This document shows positions 10,113 through 20,456 of a stretch of DNA of 22,617 nt, one piece after another. The stretch comes from Tilletiaria anomala UBC 951 (lineage: Eukaryota; Basidiomycota; Exobasidiomycetes; Georgefischeriales; Tilletiariaceae): assembly GCF_000711695.1 (NCBI RefSeq), contig NW_013546850.1, positions 1-22,617 of the forward strand, given 5' to 3'. The translations under genes and the position numbers were made by a program. How positions within the stretch are numbered: position 1 is the stretch's first letter; each line of letters opens with the position of its first letter. The notes below the pieces were generated by a model. The model ran no database searches. It was not told the origin of the DNA and was given only the letters and a program-made list of their open reading frames with translations.

Positions 10113-12158
10113 TTATCTCCGACGATGGATTTCCATCGAAATGTCCGCATCTCCGTCCATCAGCGAGGCGGAGGGCGGGGGCGTATCCTCCTCGTCCTGC
10201 CCTCGTGCGCTGTCGGATGGAGCGCGCACTCGTCTCCTCAGGTTGCCAAGCTTCAGCTTTAGCTCAGCCTCGACATTCTGATCAGGCGTCATCAGCACCT
10301 CTTGAATTTCCACTTCTGACGTTTTATCCACCGCCCTTTTCTTTCCACCGCCCTTGGCCATTAGCATACTAGTTATTGCATCCCCTCCCAAGCGGTGGTT
10401 GTACTCGTCCGACATCATGGGACTGAGGACTGCGCTGTCGTTGCTACTTGAAAGGGTCTCTTTTCCTTCCGGCTTGAACTGATAGACATTGTTGCCAGTA
10501 TCTGCCAGCCCTAGCGAGGGAGCTTTCTTTGCCGGCGTGCTTGGTAGGGACACGTGTGAATTAGACTCGCCAGGCGCAGCGCCAGTGCCACTTCTCAGCG
10601 CAGATGTGTTGGTCACTAGATGGCTGCTACTGATGCGCTGCATAGATCGACTCAATGTCGCATCGGCCGAATGTGGCGGTTGAGTCAATTGTCCGGCTGC
10701 TGCTCCTCCCCCCGCTCCGCCGACGCCGAAAGCGGAAAATAGGAAGGAGCGAATGGACGCATTGCTATCGACGCGCGCACGCCCGCCCCCGCCAGAAGGC
10801 CACGATGTCGGTACCGTCGAAGGCCTATTTGAATTAAAGCGGCCACAATTAGGGCAAATGTACTCTGGGAACTCCGAAGTACGTAAGTTGGCTGCATTCG
10901 GTTACGGCAAGATTCAGAAAGCAGGCACCCCCGACTTACGGATCTCTTCCCAATCTTCCTTCATACACAGGCCATTGTGTCGCTTACAATCTGGGCAAAT
11001 GAGCGCGTACCGCTGCTCAGGCCCGGGACCGCGCGTAGTTGGGTCCGGTCCGAGCATCAAGTCTGCCACTTTATCCAGGAAGGTCCGAGACGGCGCTTGG
11101 ACTTGCGGTTGAATTTGGGCAAGTGGAAGCGGTTTCCGGTAGGATTGTTGCTGTTGGATAGACGATGGTATATGAACATCGTGTGCGCTCGACGCCGAAA
11201 ATGCGGTCGCTTGCTGATTTGCCCGCTGCTGCTGTTGCTGCACTGAGTCACTGGACAGCCTTGGTCGCACGTCTTCACTGCCAGATGCATTCCCATTCTT
11301 GGCTGCAGCAAGGACTGTGTCCACCTGCTGCACGACGGGACTGCCGTTCGATGCTTTGTGCGGAAAGTTCGGGTGTTGCTTTGACGCAAAGGCGGCGCCA
11401 TTTTCTCCGACTTCCGTTGGGCTTTTCTCGGTTTCACTATGCCTGAGGTGGATACCCAGTTGACTTGGATTGGACATGCTTCTTCGCTGTGGATTGTCCA
11501 TGGACGACTGTGTCCCCAGCCCCTTCTGCACCTGCTGTTGCTGTTGTATGTGCGTCAATTGCTGCTGCTGCTGGCCTTCGACCCTTGCAGTGCTGCCACC
11601 AGATGGTACGCCTGGGCTTGGCCGTCTTGGCGTGTTCGTGGCGCCTTGAGTGTCGTCATATTTAGACAGAAGCATGCGCAAGTGGTCATACCGCGTCGCC
11701 TTCTTAATTTCTTCAATTTTGCTGCGCTGTGTCTTTCTAAGCCTGCGCAAGTGCTTCTCCTCCGCAGTTGCGATGCGCTTGTACCACCACCGCACGATTC
11801 TTCGTCCAAAGAGCAACCCCACTGGTGTGGACAGGACAGGTAGCCAGCTGCCCGTCTTTTTCCAATGGAGCTCTTCGCCCGACAGCAGCGCCGCAGGCAC
11901 CTCGGAAAGTGGGCCCAGCCAGGCCATGTACCAGCATAGCCACGTGTGGAAAGCCCAGATGACGAGAATGTAGAATGGAATGGTGATCATCGCGCGGCGT
12001 TCGCGTTGCCGGATCTGCGTCAGACGCGACTGGACCTTGACGACATCTTTCGCTAGTGATTCAAGGATTGTCTCGTAGTCCGTCTCGCTCTTGCGCCGTG
12101 AGAAGAGCCGGAAAGGGAGCCAGTGCCACGGAAGCAGATACCGCAACGAGGACGACAT
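10113..12158 (-). CDS. LNP1: Lunapark-family ER junction protein
   Basis: Two exons, 12158-10940 and 10864-10113, around a 75-base intron with a GTAAGT donor; 656 residues. The start is the ATG at 12158. Residues 31-55 and 130-155 look like coiled coils flanking two membrane segments at about 57-80 and 104-120, giving the hairpin layout of Lunapark. The zinc ribbon is Cys388-x2-Cys391 (ICPDCKRHNGL) and Cys410-x2-Cys413 (YICPNCGRFN). The intron falls at codon 407, between the two Cys pairs; the acceptor at 10865 restores exactly the family spacing from NGL to the second pair. Lunapark proteins stabilise three-way junctions of the ER network together with atlastin/Sey1 and reticulons. Oddities: poly-Gln runs at residues 196-200 and 205-209 plus further Gln-rich patches, a long disordered tail after the zinc ribbon, and no Gly at position 2, so no N-myristoylation of the animal type. 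Confidence 0.92.
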
Positions 12159-12899
12159 GTTGACGGAGGTGTACACCTGTCCACACTGCACCCGATGGGA
12201 CTGCCTCCGCTACTCGAAGGTGCTAAGTAGAACCACCCAGTCGCCTGCGCTCGCCTAGACCGATGGTCCAAAATAGTAATGGTGTCGAAGATGTGTGACG
12301 GTCGTTACGTTTCCGGGTAACCGTCGTCTTTAAAAAACCCTTTTGAGTGTTTCACGTTCATGTACTCAAAGCCGCTGGAAACAACGTTGATTGTCGGGAA
12401 GATGCGTCGCACCAACGAGAGACTATTGGACGTGCTTCGATAGTTCCTGTTGTGGGGTGCCCTTGCCTGAGGCGACAACTCCAACCAGCCACGCAGACAA
12501 CGACAAGACGACCGAACAGAAAATGTTTTTCTGTTTCCTGCTATGAATAGAGCCGCAGGGGCACCCGCAGTCATCAGCGTTTCGCTCGTCGAGTGCCCAT
12601 GGCCTGCAACCCGCAGCGCTGAAGGTGCTGCGGTAATGTGGAAGATAGAGAGCGACGTGGGAAACGAAGCTTTGTGCTATCCTCGCCGAGACGTGATCAT
12701 TTTTTTCTGACGCGCGCTAAAACGACCGTACGTGCCAGTCGCCATCGAGAGGATGAAGAAAAGACTTGTATACACCGCCCACGTAGAAATGTGCTGGTAT
12801 CCGTGTAAAAACCATTTCCATTGCGATTGAAGAGGCTGGGACGGTACTCAGTGCAAGGAGACGTTGCTGTTGGGTGCCAACGGAAGCGATGCCCAGACC
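12159..12899. promoter_or_regulatory. Divergent promoter region, Lunapark / MIP1
   Basis: Non-coding as far as can be seen, between the start codons of two genes pointing away from each other. A minus-strand open frame of 89 codons (12574-12305) starts with ATG but resembles nothing I recognise. No clear regulatory motif was identified. Confidence 0.4.
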
Positions 12900-15800
12900 A
12901 TGGCCAGCGGCAGTCGGACGACGATCTGTCGCCAGCTAGCGCAAGCGGCATATTCCCTCCTTCGCACCGAGCGCCCTCGGAGAAGTCTCTTACCCAGCTA
13001 TCTAGTAGCGAGTCAGGCGGACGCAAGAGCGGATGCCAATGCCGCTATCTGCCTAGCCGCAGCGAGTCCATGTCGCGTGTCACCTCGCAGAGACTACTCT
13101 GCGGCTGCAGTCAAACCTATCGAACCGGAGTCGCTGCGTACTTCTCATTCGAAGCGCCGAGGTGGGTGCTCGCACTTGCACATGATGTGTTAGGGCATCA
13201 CGAGAGCTCACTACAAGATCATGTCTTCTCCCTTACTTCAGCTCCGCGAAACACTGTCGGCGTGCAGCTTCTTTCGCCTTCTCTGCACTCGCAACTCTTT
13301 CCACCGGGTTCATGTTCTCATCTGCCCGGTGTCGACCCCCTTGCCTTGTCCATAGCGCAAGAGCATCTATCTTCGCATGGGCTTCAACCATCTCAAGCTT
13401 CCGTCTTACCCGAAGTCTCATTCCAACTTCCCCCGCTGCGCCATGAGGAGCGTCCGCGCCAGCCGCTTCGGCTGCCATCGCTGCCGTCCGGCCAGAAGGA
13501 TACAAGGGGCATCGACCAAAAGTGTCAGCCCACTGGGCCAAATTTGGCAGAGCACTTTTGGATCATTGGCAGAGAGGCTGCTCAGCCGTGGCTCGGCATG
13601 GCACATCTTCTAGCCAAGCAGGACATGCCGCCGAAGCCAGAAGGCGTCTGTGCCAACTACCGCACCAGGGGGACGTCGGCTGACGAAGGTGAAGCCGAGG
13701 TAGGCTTTGCTGCAGAGGATTGGCTGGCGCTAGAGTCGTCTATCCGCAATATACACGACTTGCGACCCCCGCAATGGGTGCGTCGAGCGGGATGGACGCG
13801 CTACCCTCTCTTGCGCTCTGCCGACAGAGACCCTGCAACCGCTTTGGGGGTCGGCGAACCAATACCTTTCCCACCCGCAGAAGACGGACCGATGGTATTC
13901 GATGTCGAGACAATGCCTCGTTGCAGTCATTTTGCAGTGATGGCCACGGCAGTTAGCGAGAAGGCGTGGTACTCTTGGCTGTCTCCTTGGCTCCTGGGCG
14001 AATCGAACGAGATGGATCACCTCATCCCATTTGGCGCGGGCAGAGGTACAACCGCGCGTCTGATAGTCGGGCATAATGTCGGCTATGATCGTGCGCGCGT
14101 GCTGGACGAGTACAGCCTCGAACGCTCCAGCATCCGCTGGCTCGACACGATGAGCCTGCACGTCGCGACACGCGGCATCAGCTCGCCGCAACGCCCAGCT
14201 TGGATGCAACACGCCAATGCGCGCAAGATGCGTGAGACGGAGAAAAAACTTGAACGCTTGGAAGTGGAGAATGCAGCTCGCGAAGAGATCAAGCGCATCC
14301 TCGGAGGCGAGGGCGTGGTCGACGATGACGCTCTCAGCGGCATGGACGCCGCACAACTTGTGGAAGAATACTTTAGAGAGCAGAGAGAGGCGATGCGCGA
14401 GGCGGTCGCCGACGTTCTCAATTCGCTCAATGCTAACCAACAGCGTTCCCACGCCGAGAGTACCTCCGAAGGACCCCCTGTCGAGGCCGATGGCACCATC
14501 AACGGCAATGGTGATGACGCTGCTTCCGCTTCTCTGTGGCAAGATGTTACATCCAAAAATTCGCTGGCGGATGTTGCTGAGCTGCATTGCGGTATCACGC
14601 TGTCGAAGGACTCGCGTAATATCTTCGTCGAGAGCGAAAACCGAGAAGAGGTGCTGGAACATCTGGACGAACTGCTCGAATACTGTGCAACAGATGTCGA
14701 CGTTACGCACAAGGTCTTCAAAAATGTGTGGCCGTTTTTCGTCGAGGAGAACTGCAGACACCCAGTCACGATGGCTGGCGTATTTGAACTTGGCAGCACG
14801 TTCTTGCCTGTCGATCAGGAGTGGAACAAGTACATTGAGCACAGCGAGCAGTGCTTCCGCCAGGCCAGCGACGCAGTCAGAGACAGCCTCGTGAGCCTCG
14901 CCGAAAGTGTCAGGGAGCAAGGCTGCAAAGACCTGTCATGGGAAAAAGCAGAGGCGATTGCAGAGAGGCGACAGCGAGCGGAGGACCAAGTCGCGGCGTA
15001 TATGGAATTCCGCGATGTAGAGCCATTTCCCTACCAGCACCACAGTCAGATTCAGCCTGAGACGCAAGCATGGTGGGAGCGAGATCCTTGGCTCTCCCAG
15101 CTAGACTGGTCTCCTAAGAAACCCAAGAAGACCAAGGCTAGCGCGGTCGCAGGCAAAAGCGCCGAACTGGGGGAACCACTTGTGGCGGATCCAGGTCACC
15201 GAATCGTGCCGACTTGGTACCGTGACATGGTCTTCAAGGCACCACCGAGCGGCATCAGTTTGCGCTCGCCAATTGCTCTCTCGCTTGTCCGCTTGTCATA
15301 TGAGGGTCAACCGCTGATTCGGGATGACCAAGGTCGATGGATGACCGAGGCGCACGGGGTCCTTAATGAGCTGGGAAATGTTCAGAACCCCTTGACGTCC
15401 ACCTTTCTTAAGACCAAGTTCGGCAAGTCTTTCGCTTCGCTGGCGCAGTCGCTTGGTAATGCAGCTGTCGAAGCACTCCGAGCTAAAGATCAAGAAGCGA
15501 CCAAAGGTGCAATCCATGAGCTCGCAGAGCAGGCATTGGCTGAAAGGAGCAATATTCCTGCACATCTCCAGCATCTCGATTGGAGTCCAGTTCAAGTGCG
15601 GGATCCAGAAAATACTGAAGAAGCAGTTGAAGACCAGTCATGGTGGCCCAAGTGGTATTGGGACTTGTTCAAGTCAGCAACTGGGCAGCTTGAGTTGACG
15701 ATTCGTTCAAAAGTGGCTCCGACGCTCCTTAACGTCAGCTGGCGCGGCCGTCCGCTGTTCCACAGCCGGGAGCACGGCTGGGTGTATCGCGTCGACCCAG

Positions 15801-17893
15801 AAATCAGCCAGGACAACGACTTTACCACGCGCCAGAAGCCCGTCGAGTTCACCCAAAAGGCAGATGCTGCTCTTAAACTCTTGACTGGGCCCCAGGAGCA
15901 CGTCATCAATTCGCGTGGTCGCGAGACGAATGAGCTCGTGTCAGATCCGACGCGTCCTACATTCTTCAAAGTTCCTCACTCTGCAGGTGATGAAGCCAAC
16001 GTGGGAAGTCCGTTCGCCAAGTCTTTTATTACGTTCTTCGAAGACGGCACTCTTCGAAGTGAGCATCCGAGCGAAGAGGGAAGGCTTGCGTCGAAAGCTG
16101 CGTTGGACATGAATGCGCAGTGTAGCTATTGGATCTCTGCGCGAGACCGCGTGAAGCGCCAAATGGTCGTCTGGGACGGCCAATGTAGAGTTGCGATGGG
16201 CGCAAAAGATGAGACCTCATCAGTGCAACTTGGCATGATCCTTCCGCAGGTCATTCAGATGGGCACTGTCACCCGACGCGCCATCGAGAAGACCTGGCTC
16301 ACGGCGTCCAACGCAAAGAAAAATCGCGTGGGATCCGAACTGAAGTCAATGGTGAAAGCACCGCTCGGATGGAGTATTGTCGGCGCGGACGTGGACAGCG
16401 AGGAGTTGTGGATATGCAGCGTGATGGGAGACGCACAGTTTGGCGTTCACGGAGCGACTGCGGTCGGATGGATGACGCTAGAGGGTACAAAAGCGCAAGG
16501 CACCGATCTGCATTCGAAGACTGCCAGCATCCTGGGTACGAGTCGGAACCAGGCAAAAGTATTCAACTATTCTCGCATCTACGGCGCAGGTATTCGACAT
16601 GCCACGCAGCTCATGCTCAAGGCCAACCCATCGATGCCCATTGAGGAGGCGATGCGTCTCTCCAAGCAGCTCTACACAGCAACCAAAGGTCAAAACACGC
16701 ACAGCACAGATTACTTTGGGTCCAAATTCTGGTATGGCGGCAGTGAAAGCTACGTTTTCAACAAGCTCGAAAGCATCGCGATCAGCGACCGTCCGCGTAC
16801 GCCCGCCTTAGACTGCGGGGTCACAGCAGCTCTATCGCGCAAATTCCTTCCCAAACGACGGTGGATGGACGGCAAGGTAGGAGAGGATTACATGCCGAGC
16901 CGTATCAATTGGGTTGTCCAGTCCAGTGGTGTTGACTACCTCCACATGCTGACTGCCGCCATGTCACACCTCTGCACCACGTACGGCATCGACGCACGCT
17001 TCATGTTGAGTGTTCATGACGAAGTCCGATACTTGTGCAAGGAGGAGGATCGGTACCGGACTGCGCTTGCACTGCAGATTGCCAATCTCTGGACACGCGC
17101 GATGTTCGCGTATCGTCTCAACTTCGATGATCTACCCCAAGGCTGTGCTTTCTTCTCTCAGGTCGACATTGATCGGATCTTGCGCAAGGAAGTCGACGAC
17201 GCTTGTGTGACGCCCTCTCATCCTGATCCAGTTCCACCTGGCGAGGCACTTACTATCGAGGAGCTGCTCGAGAAGACCGATAACGGCAATCTCTCCCGTG
17301 CGAAGCCTACGTCTGCATCGCTTTCTTGTCCTCCTTACAGCGCAGATCCGATCATGCGGCCAGTGTTCCCGCCATTCGAGTGGACACATCAGACCCACAG
17401 GTCTTCAGGGCAGGGAGGCCTGCTTTTCCTTCAAGCGCAAGCCACAAGCGATATCAACGAGATCCGCAGCCTTGACAGGCGCGCTCAAGCACTCGTATCC
17501 TCGAACACGCGGCGTAGTGTTCAAACAAACACCAAGGCACAGCGACCCTTCCTCTCTCGTCGTCCTTTTCATGTCTCGAAGACGTTCAGCGCAGGAAGCG
17601 CAGCGCGCGCCTATTCGACGAGCTGTAGATCTCAACCTTCCACGACTCAGCTCATGCCCACCTTCCCGCGGCCACCAGCTCAATCTCCGCAGCCCTTCTT
17701 CCGAACCTTGCGGCATCGGTCGACAGTCTTCAGTCTTTACAGATCCTTGCTGAAGGCTTGTTCCTCGGACCATCCGATGCTGCGGCAGTGGATTTGCCGC
17801 ACTACTCGCCACAATCGACAACAGACAGGTCCTGGGCGCACAGCAGCACAAATTCGTGAGGGCCAACGAGTATGTCAGCATTTTGCCGAATAA
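12900..17893 (+). CDS. MIP1: Mitochondrial DNA polymerase gamma catalytic subunit; frame continues into the LYR gene
   Basis: Exon 1 is 12900-13161 and exon 2 starts at 13242 after an 80-base intron. The ATG at 12900 (context ACCATGG) opens an Arg/Ala/Ser-rich mitochondrial presequence with a probable cut at RRDY/SAA (residue 66). The unspliced frame upstream of the intron has only non-ATG starts and lacks such a presequence. Exonuclease motifs: Exo I D308-V-E310, Exo II with D370, Exo III YCATD with D572. Family A polymerase motifs: A GADVDSEELW (D1137), B K1193 to Y1201 (RIYG), C VHDE (D1347). All catalytic residues are present, so it should replicate and proofread mtDNA. The Exo II-III gap is about 75 residues longer than in human POLG and holds a charged, partly coiled insert (about 415-537). 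Polymerase-like sequence seems to end near residue 1505. No stop follows until 17893, reached only if the downstream LYR intron is kept, so the true C-terminus is uncertain. Spliced through, the frame gives a 1826-residue fusion ending at 18608. Confidence 0.88.
17495..17653 (+). other. Presequence-like linker between MIP1 and the LYR module
   Basis: In the MIP1 frame, residues 1500-1596 contain no Asp or Glu and 17 Arg/Lys, starting just after the last polymerase-like sequence and running into the LYR domain. The middle reads SRRPFHVSKTFSAG and then ARAYSTS. R-A-Y/S-T fits the R-3 type of mitochondrial processing site, with the cut after Tyr1545. The amphipathic, basic, Ser/Ala-rich look is that of a mitochondrial targeting sequence placed inside an open frame. 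No in-frame ATG lies close upstream of it; the nearest is at 17354. Confidence 0.5.
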
Positions 17894-18608
17894 CACGAAT
17901 GCGGTTTGGTGTTGATTGTTTTTGATATCGCTGTACAGCTCCTTTATTTATTCCTTCGGGCCAAGGAAGGGTCAGCTTCGGCCCAAGCTGAGGTGCTGAG
18001 CATAGAGGACAAGCTGCGGATTGAAAAGCACAAACGGGACTGGGAAGCAGTTTATGCCGTATTAGATGTGAGCACCGCCTGTTCGACCACGTCACTCTTG
18101 ATCGATGGAAGGCTCTTAATGCTGACGTTTTCAACTGGATATTTAGGAGCCAGCACGGAGACCTAGACTCTCTGGTGCCCTCTTGAAGCCGACTCTGTTC
18201 AATCCGCCGCTGCCACGCTTCAAGCCTGTTCAACCGGATGCAATCACCATGATGATCTTCAAGCGGAGAAAACGCCGACTGATTCGACGGCAATACCAAG
18301 TGAACAACGCAGAGCTTATCGCAAGCGTGCAAGCAGAAAGGGTGCTTTATCGCTCCTTTCGAACCGCTCGCCGCGCCGGAAACGCTACCTCTGACTGGGA
18401 AGATACGAGCAGCTGGCTGGGCCCATTGAATCAGGATCAAAAAATTCTTGCAGCAACATTTGCTGCGGACGTCAAACGCTCACAGATGGTTTTTCCTGAG
18501 CGCATGCTTCGGCAGGCTAAGCAGGTACGCAGGAACAAGCATTGTGCCCTCCTTCGCAAAGCTGAAGCGCGCAAACGCGAGCGGGATCGCGTCATGGACC
18601 TCGGCTAA
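17654..18608 (+). CDS. LYR-motif (Complex 1 LYR family) mitochondrial protein
   Basis: Exons 17654-17869, 17939-18067 and 18147-18608, with introns of 69 and 79 bases; 268 residues if translation starts at the ATG at 17654. The LYR tripeptide is at residues 28-30 in the context TVFSLYRSLL, followed by the helical pattern of the family (LRQWICRTTRHNRQQT, then REGQRLLYLFLRAKEG across the first splice). LYR proteins bind the ISCU/NFS1/HSC20 machinery or acyl-carrier protein and help to assemble respiratory complexes or mitoribosomes. Which role applies here is unknown. After the domain comes KPTLFNPPLPRFKP and a long, very basic tail (KRRKRRLIRR) that I cannot assign. The ATG has a poor context (C at -3) and lies in the same frame as MIP1, with no stop between them. 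The real start may therefore be the MIP1 start, making this the last part of a fusion. It converges with the CCDC174-like gene, 98 bases between stops. Confidence 0.75.
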
Positions 18609-18706
18609 TGTACCGCATATAGCACAAGCAGTCTTTATTTATGCTTTCCAATGCTATATACGTGGACAGTGAACGCGCATCTGTGCCGCCTGAATTTATG
18701 ACGTCG

Positions 18707-20132
18707 CTAATGCGTCTGGCCTGTGCTCTTTGCCTGCGTAACGATGTCGTTGAGGAACTTTTCGACCCTTTGCACCTGCTGTTCCTTCTTGCGACGCTCC
18801 ACCTCAGCATCTCCGAGGAGCTTGCGTCGCTTGGCCTCCACTTCTGCTCGTCTGTCCGCCAAGCGCTTTTGCGCCGTGCTGAGGGGGCGGCTCGAAGCTT
18901 GTGGTGGCAATGAAGAAAGGACTGGTGCGGTTGAGGATGAGTCACCTTGCGGTCGTACTTGGCCATCGATAGACCTGCCGTGCTTGCGCTCTACATCCGC
19001 GAACGGATCATCTGTCGCTCCTAGGTCCTTCTCCTGGGCTACTCCTTCAGCTTCTCGCAACCGTCGCTCTCGTTCGGTGGATTTGCGCTCCGCTCGCAGC
19101 ATCTCCATCTGTCGACGTCTTTCCCCTTCGTCCTTCGAAAATTGATAGAACGCAGCACCCCGATTCCGGATCTCGTGCTTGGCGTCGAAATGCTTGGATG
19201 CGCCGACACTTTGCTTGGCTTCTATCGCCGCTTTACGCTCGGCGAGCGTCGGTGATGGAGGTCGGTATACGGGGAACGCGGTTTGCCGGCCGTAGGAGAC
19301 GAGAGACTCAGAAGGAAGAGCGAAAGCTGCGGCTGTACGTTGGGTGTCATCTAACAACCCCTCTGTCCCCGATATTGGCAGCAAATGAAGTGGGACCTTG
19401 CTGCGCCGTGCAGTGCGCGTTCTGCCGAAATCGTCCACGTACTCGATGATCGGATCATCTGAGGTTGTGTGAACCTCAGGAGTCCTTCTTCCCTCACCCT
19501 CATATTCGCTGCCACTGGCACCCGCATCACACGAGTCGTCATCACTCCCTCCATCCTCCTCTTTTTCCGCCATTTTGCGTTCCCAGTCGACCAGGCCGAG
19601 AGCTTTTTCCCGCTCTTGTTCGGTGAGGCCTCCATGCAGACCTCTTTTGAGCTTGTCGTACATCTCTGCTTTACGCTGCAGCGCTGCGACTCGCTCTCGT
19701 TCGCGTTCGAGCTCGGCAGAAGGAGTCGATGCCCACCGCGAGGTTGTCATCTTGCCTTTTCCTTTGTCCACTTCTCCAGCTTTGTCGGCACGAGAGAGGA
19801 CGCCGGGCGATGGGCGAAGATGAGCCGGAAGACGCTGCCAGAGCAAGAGTGTATCAGTTGGTAACGATAATCTCCGCATTCTGCATCCCCCTGGTATCTT
19901 CATTTATTCGCATGCGACTCACTTTCTCTGGCTTTTTCCACGATGCCATCGCATCTCCAGCTCTGTTGGAACTCTCTTCGATGAACCCTGCGGCATCTGT
20001 ACGAGCAAGACCATGGACATGGCCGCGAGTACTCTGACGCCGCTTTTCAGCAAGATCTGCTTTCAACGATAGGAAAGACGAAGATGATAATTCCTGGCCT
20101 CTGGCTTTTGCCTTGCCGCTATATGAAGGCAT
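18707..20132 (-). CDS. CCDC174: CCDC174-family nuclear protein
   Basis: Two exons, 20132-19923 and 19834-18707, around an 88-base intron (donor GTGAGT, acceptor GGCAG), giving 445 residues from the ATG at 20132. Exon 1 carries the family start with SSSSFLSLKADLAEKRR, and exon 2 continues with GVLSRADK. Recognisable blocks are LQRKAEMYDKLKRG (about 122-135), LVDWERKM, EYVDDFGRTRT (201-211), and GAAFYQFSKDEGERRRQME (about 296-313), which corresponds to the DUF4078 region. The C-terminus is a basic coiled coil (about 390-430). An acidic stretch lies at about 160-185. Human CCDC174 has been linked to the exon junction complex through eIF4A3, so a nuclear, RNA-related role is inferred; its function in fungi is not established to my knowledge. 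The gene ends convergently against the LYR gene. Confidence 0.85.
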
Positions 20133-20279
20133 TATCCGGGAAGTGGTACGCTAACTCTTGTTATCATGGGCACAAGATGTCGTAATATACGCGGTGGATT
20201 CGGCTCGTAACTGCCGGACGTTGGGAGCCGATCTTATGCTTCAGTCTTTACGGAGCGCGCTGCAGGCTCCACATGGGCC
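20133..20279. promoter_or_regulatory. Upstream region of the CCDC174-like gene
   Basis: Short non-coding stretch upstream of the minus-strand CCDC174-like start. If the small plus-strand frame at 20280 is real, this is a compact divergent promoter. It holds an ATG at 20166 that could be joined in frame to the small frame by splicing 20182-20244 (weak donor GTAATA, branch-like CGTAACT, acceptor TTCAG). Confidence 0.3.
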
Positions 20280-20456
20280 ATGGAGGCATGGGAGCATTAC
20301 AGAAGGCATATCCGAAGCAAGCTAGCACAGTGGCAGACCTTTGTGTCGAAACTCAAAAGCAACGAGCCCGCAACAATTGCACCACGATTTTGGACCTTTC
20401 GTTTTGGACCGTCCATCAGTCACCAATCCGAGTGGTCCTCGTACATTAGCAGGTAG
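20280..20456 (+). CDS. Small open frame, 58 residues, unknown
   Basis: The ATG at 20280 has a near-ideal context (GGGCCATGGAGG), and the frame runs 58 codons to TAG. The peptide (MEAWEHYRRHIRSKLAQWQT at the start, RFWTFRFGP in the middle) has the composition of a real soluble or organelle protein: several Trp, Arg and aromatic residues and no low complexity. The frame stays open upstream to about 20211 and reads SYASVFTERAAGSTWA, so it could be the last exon of a slightly longer protein. I do not recognise it. With no homologue recalled, it remains a candidate only. Confidence 0.35.
   Translation: MEAWEHYRRHIRSKLAQWQTFVSKLKSNEPATIAPRFWTFRFGPSISHQSEWSSYISR

Noticed and set aside
10866-10892. 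Alternative Lunapark acceptor at 10892
   Set aside because: It keeps the frame but adds nine residues between the zinc-ribbon halves. The acceptor at 10865 gives the exact family spacing.
10685-10897. Minus-strand frame read as a separate small protein
   Set aside because: It is an out-of-frame reading of Lunapark exon 2. The correct frame carries the second zinc-ribbon Cys pair.
12305-12574. Minus-strand frame of 89 codons in the Lunapark/MIP1 promoter region
   Set aside because: It starts with ATG, but there are no recognisable motifs, and its place in a divergent promoter makes chance more likely.
12821-12899. N-terminal extension of the MIP1 frame
   Set aside because: The extension has no ATG at its start and no presequence. 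Splicing from the ATG at 12900 through the intron 13162-13241 gives a proper mitochondrial presequence in frame.
13730-14920. Long minus-strand open frame (396 codons) inside MIP1
   Set aside because: It lies antisense to the exonuclease domain, has no family motifs, and is explained by codon bias of the real gene.
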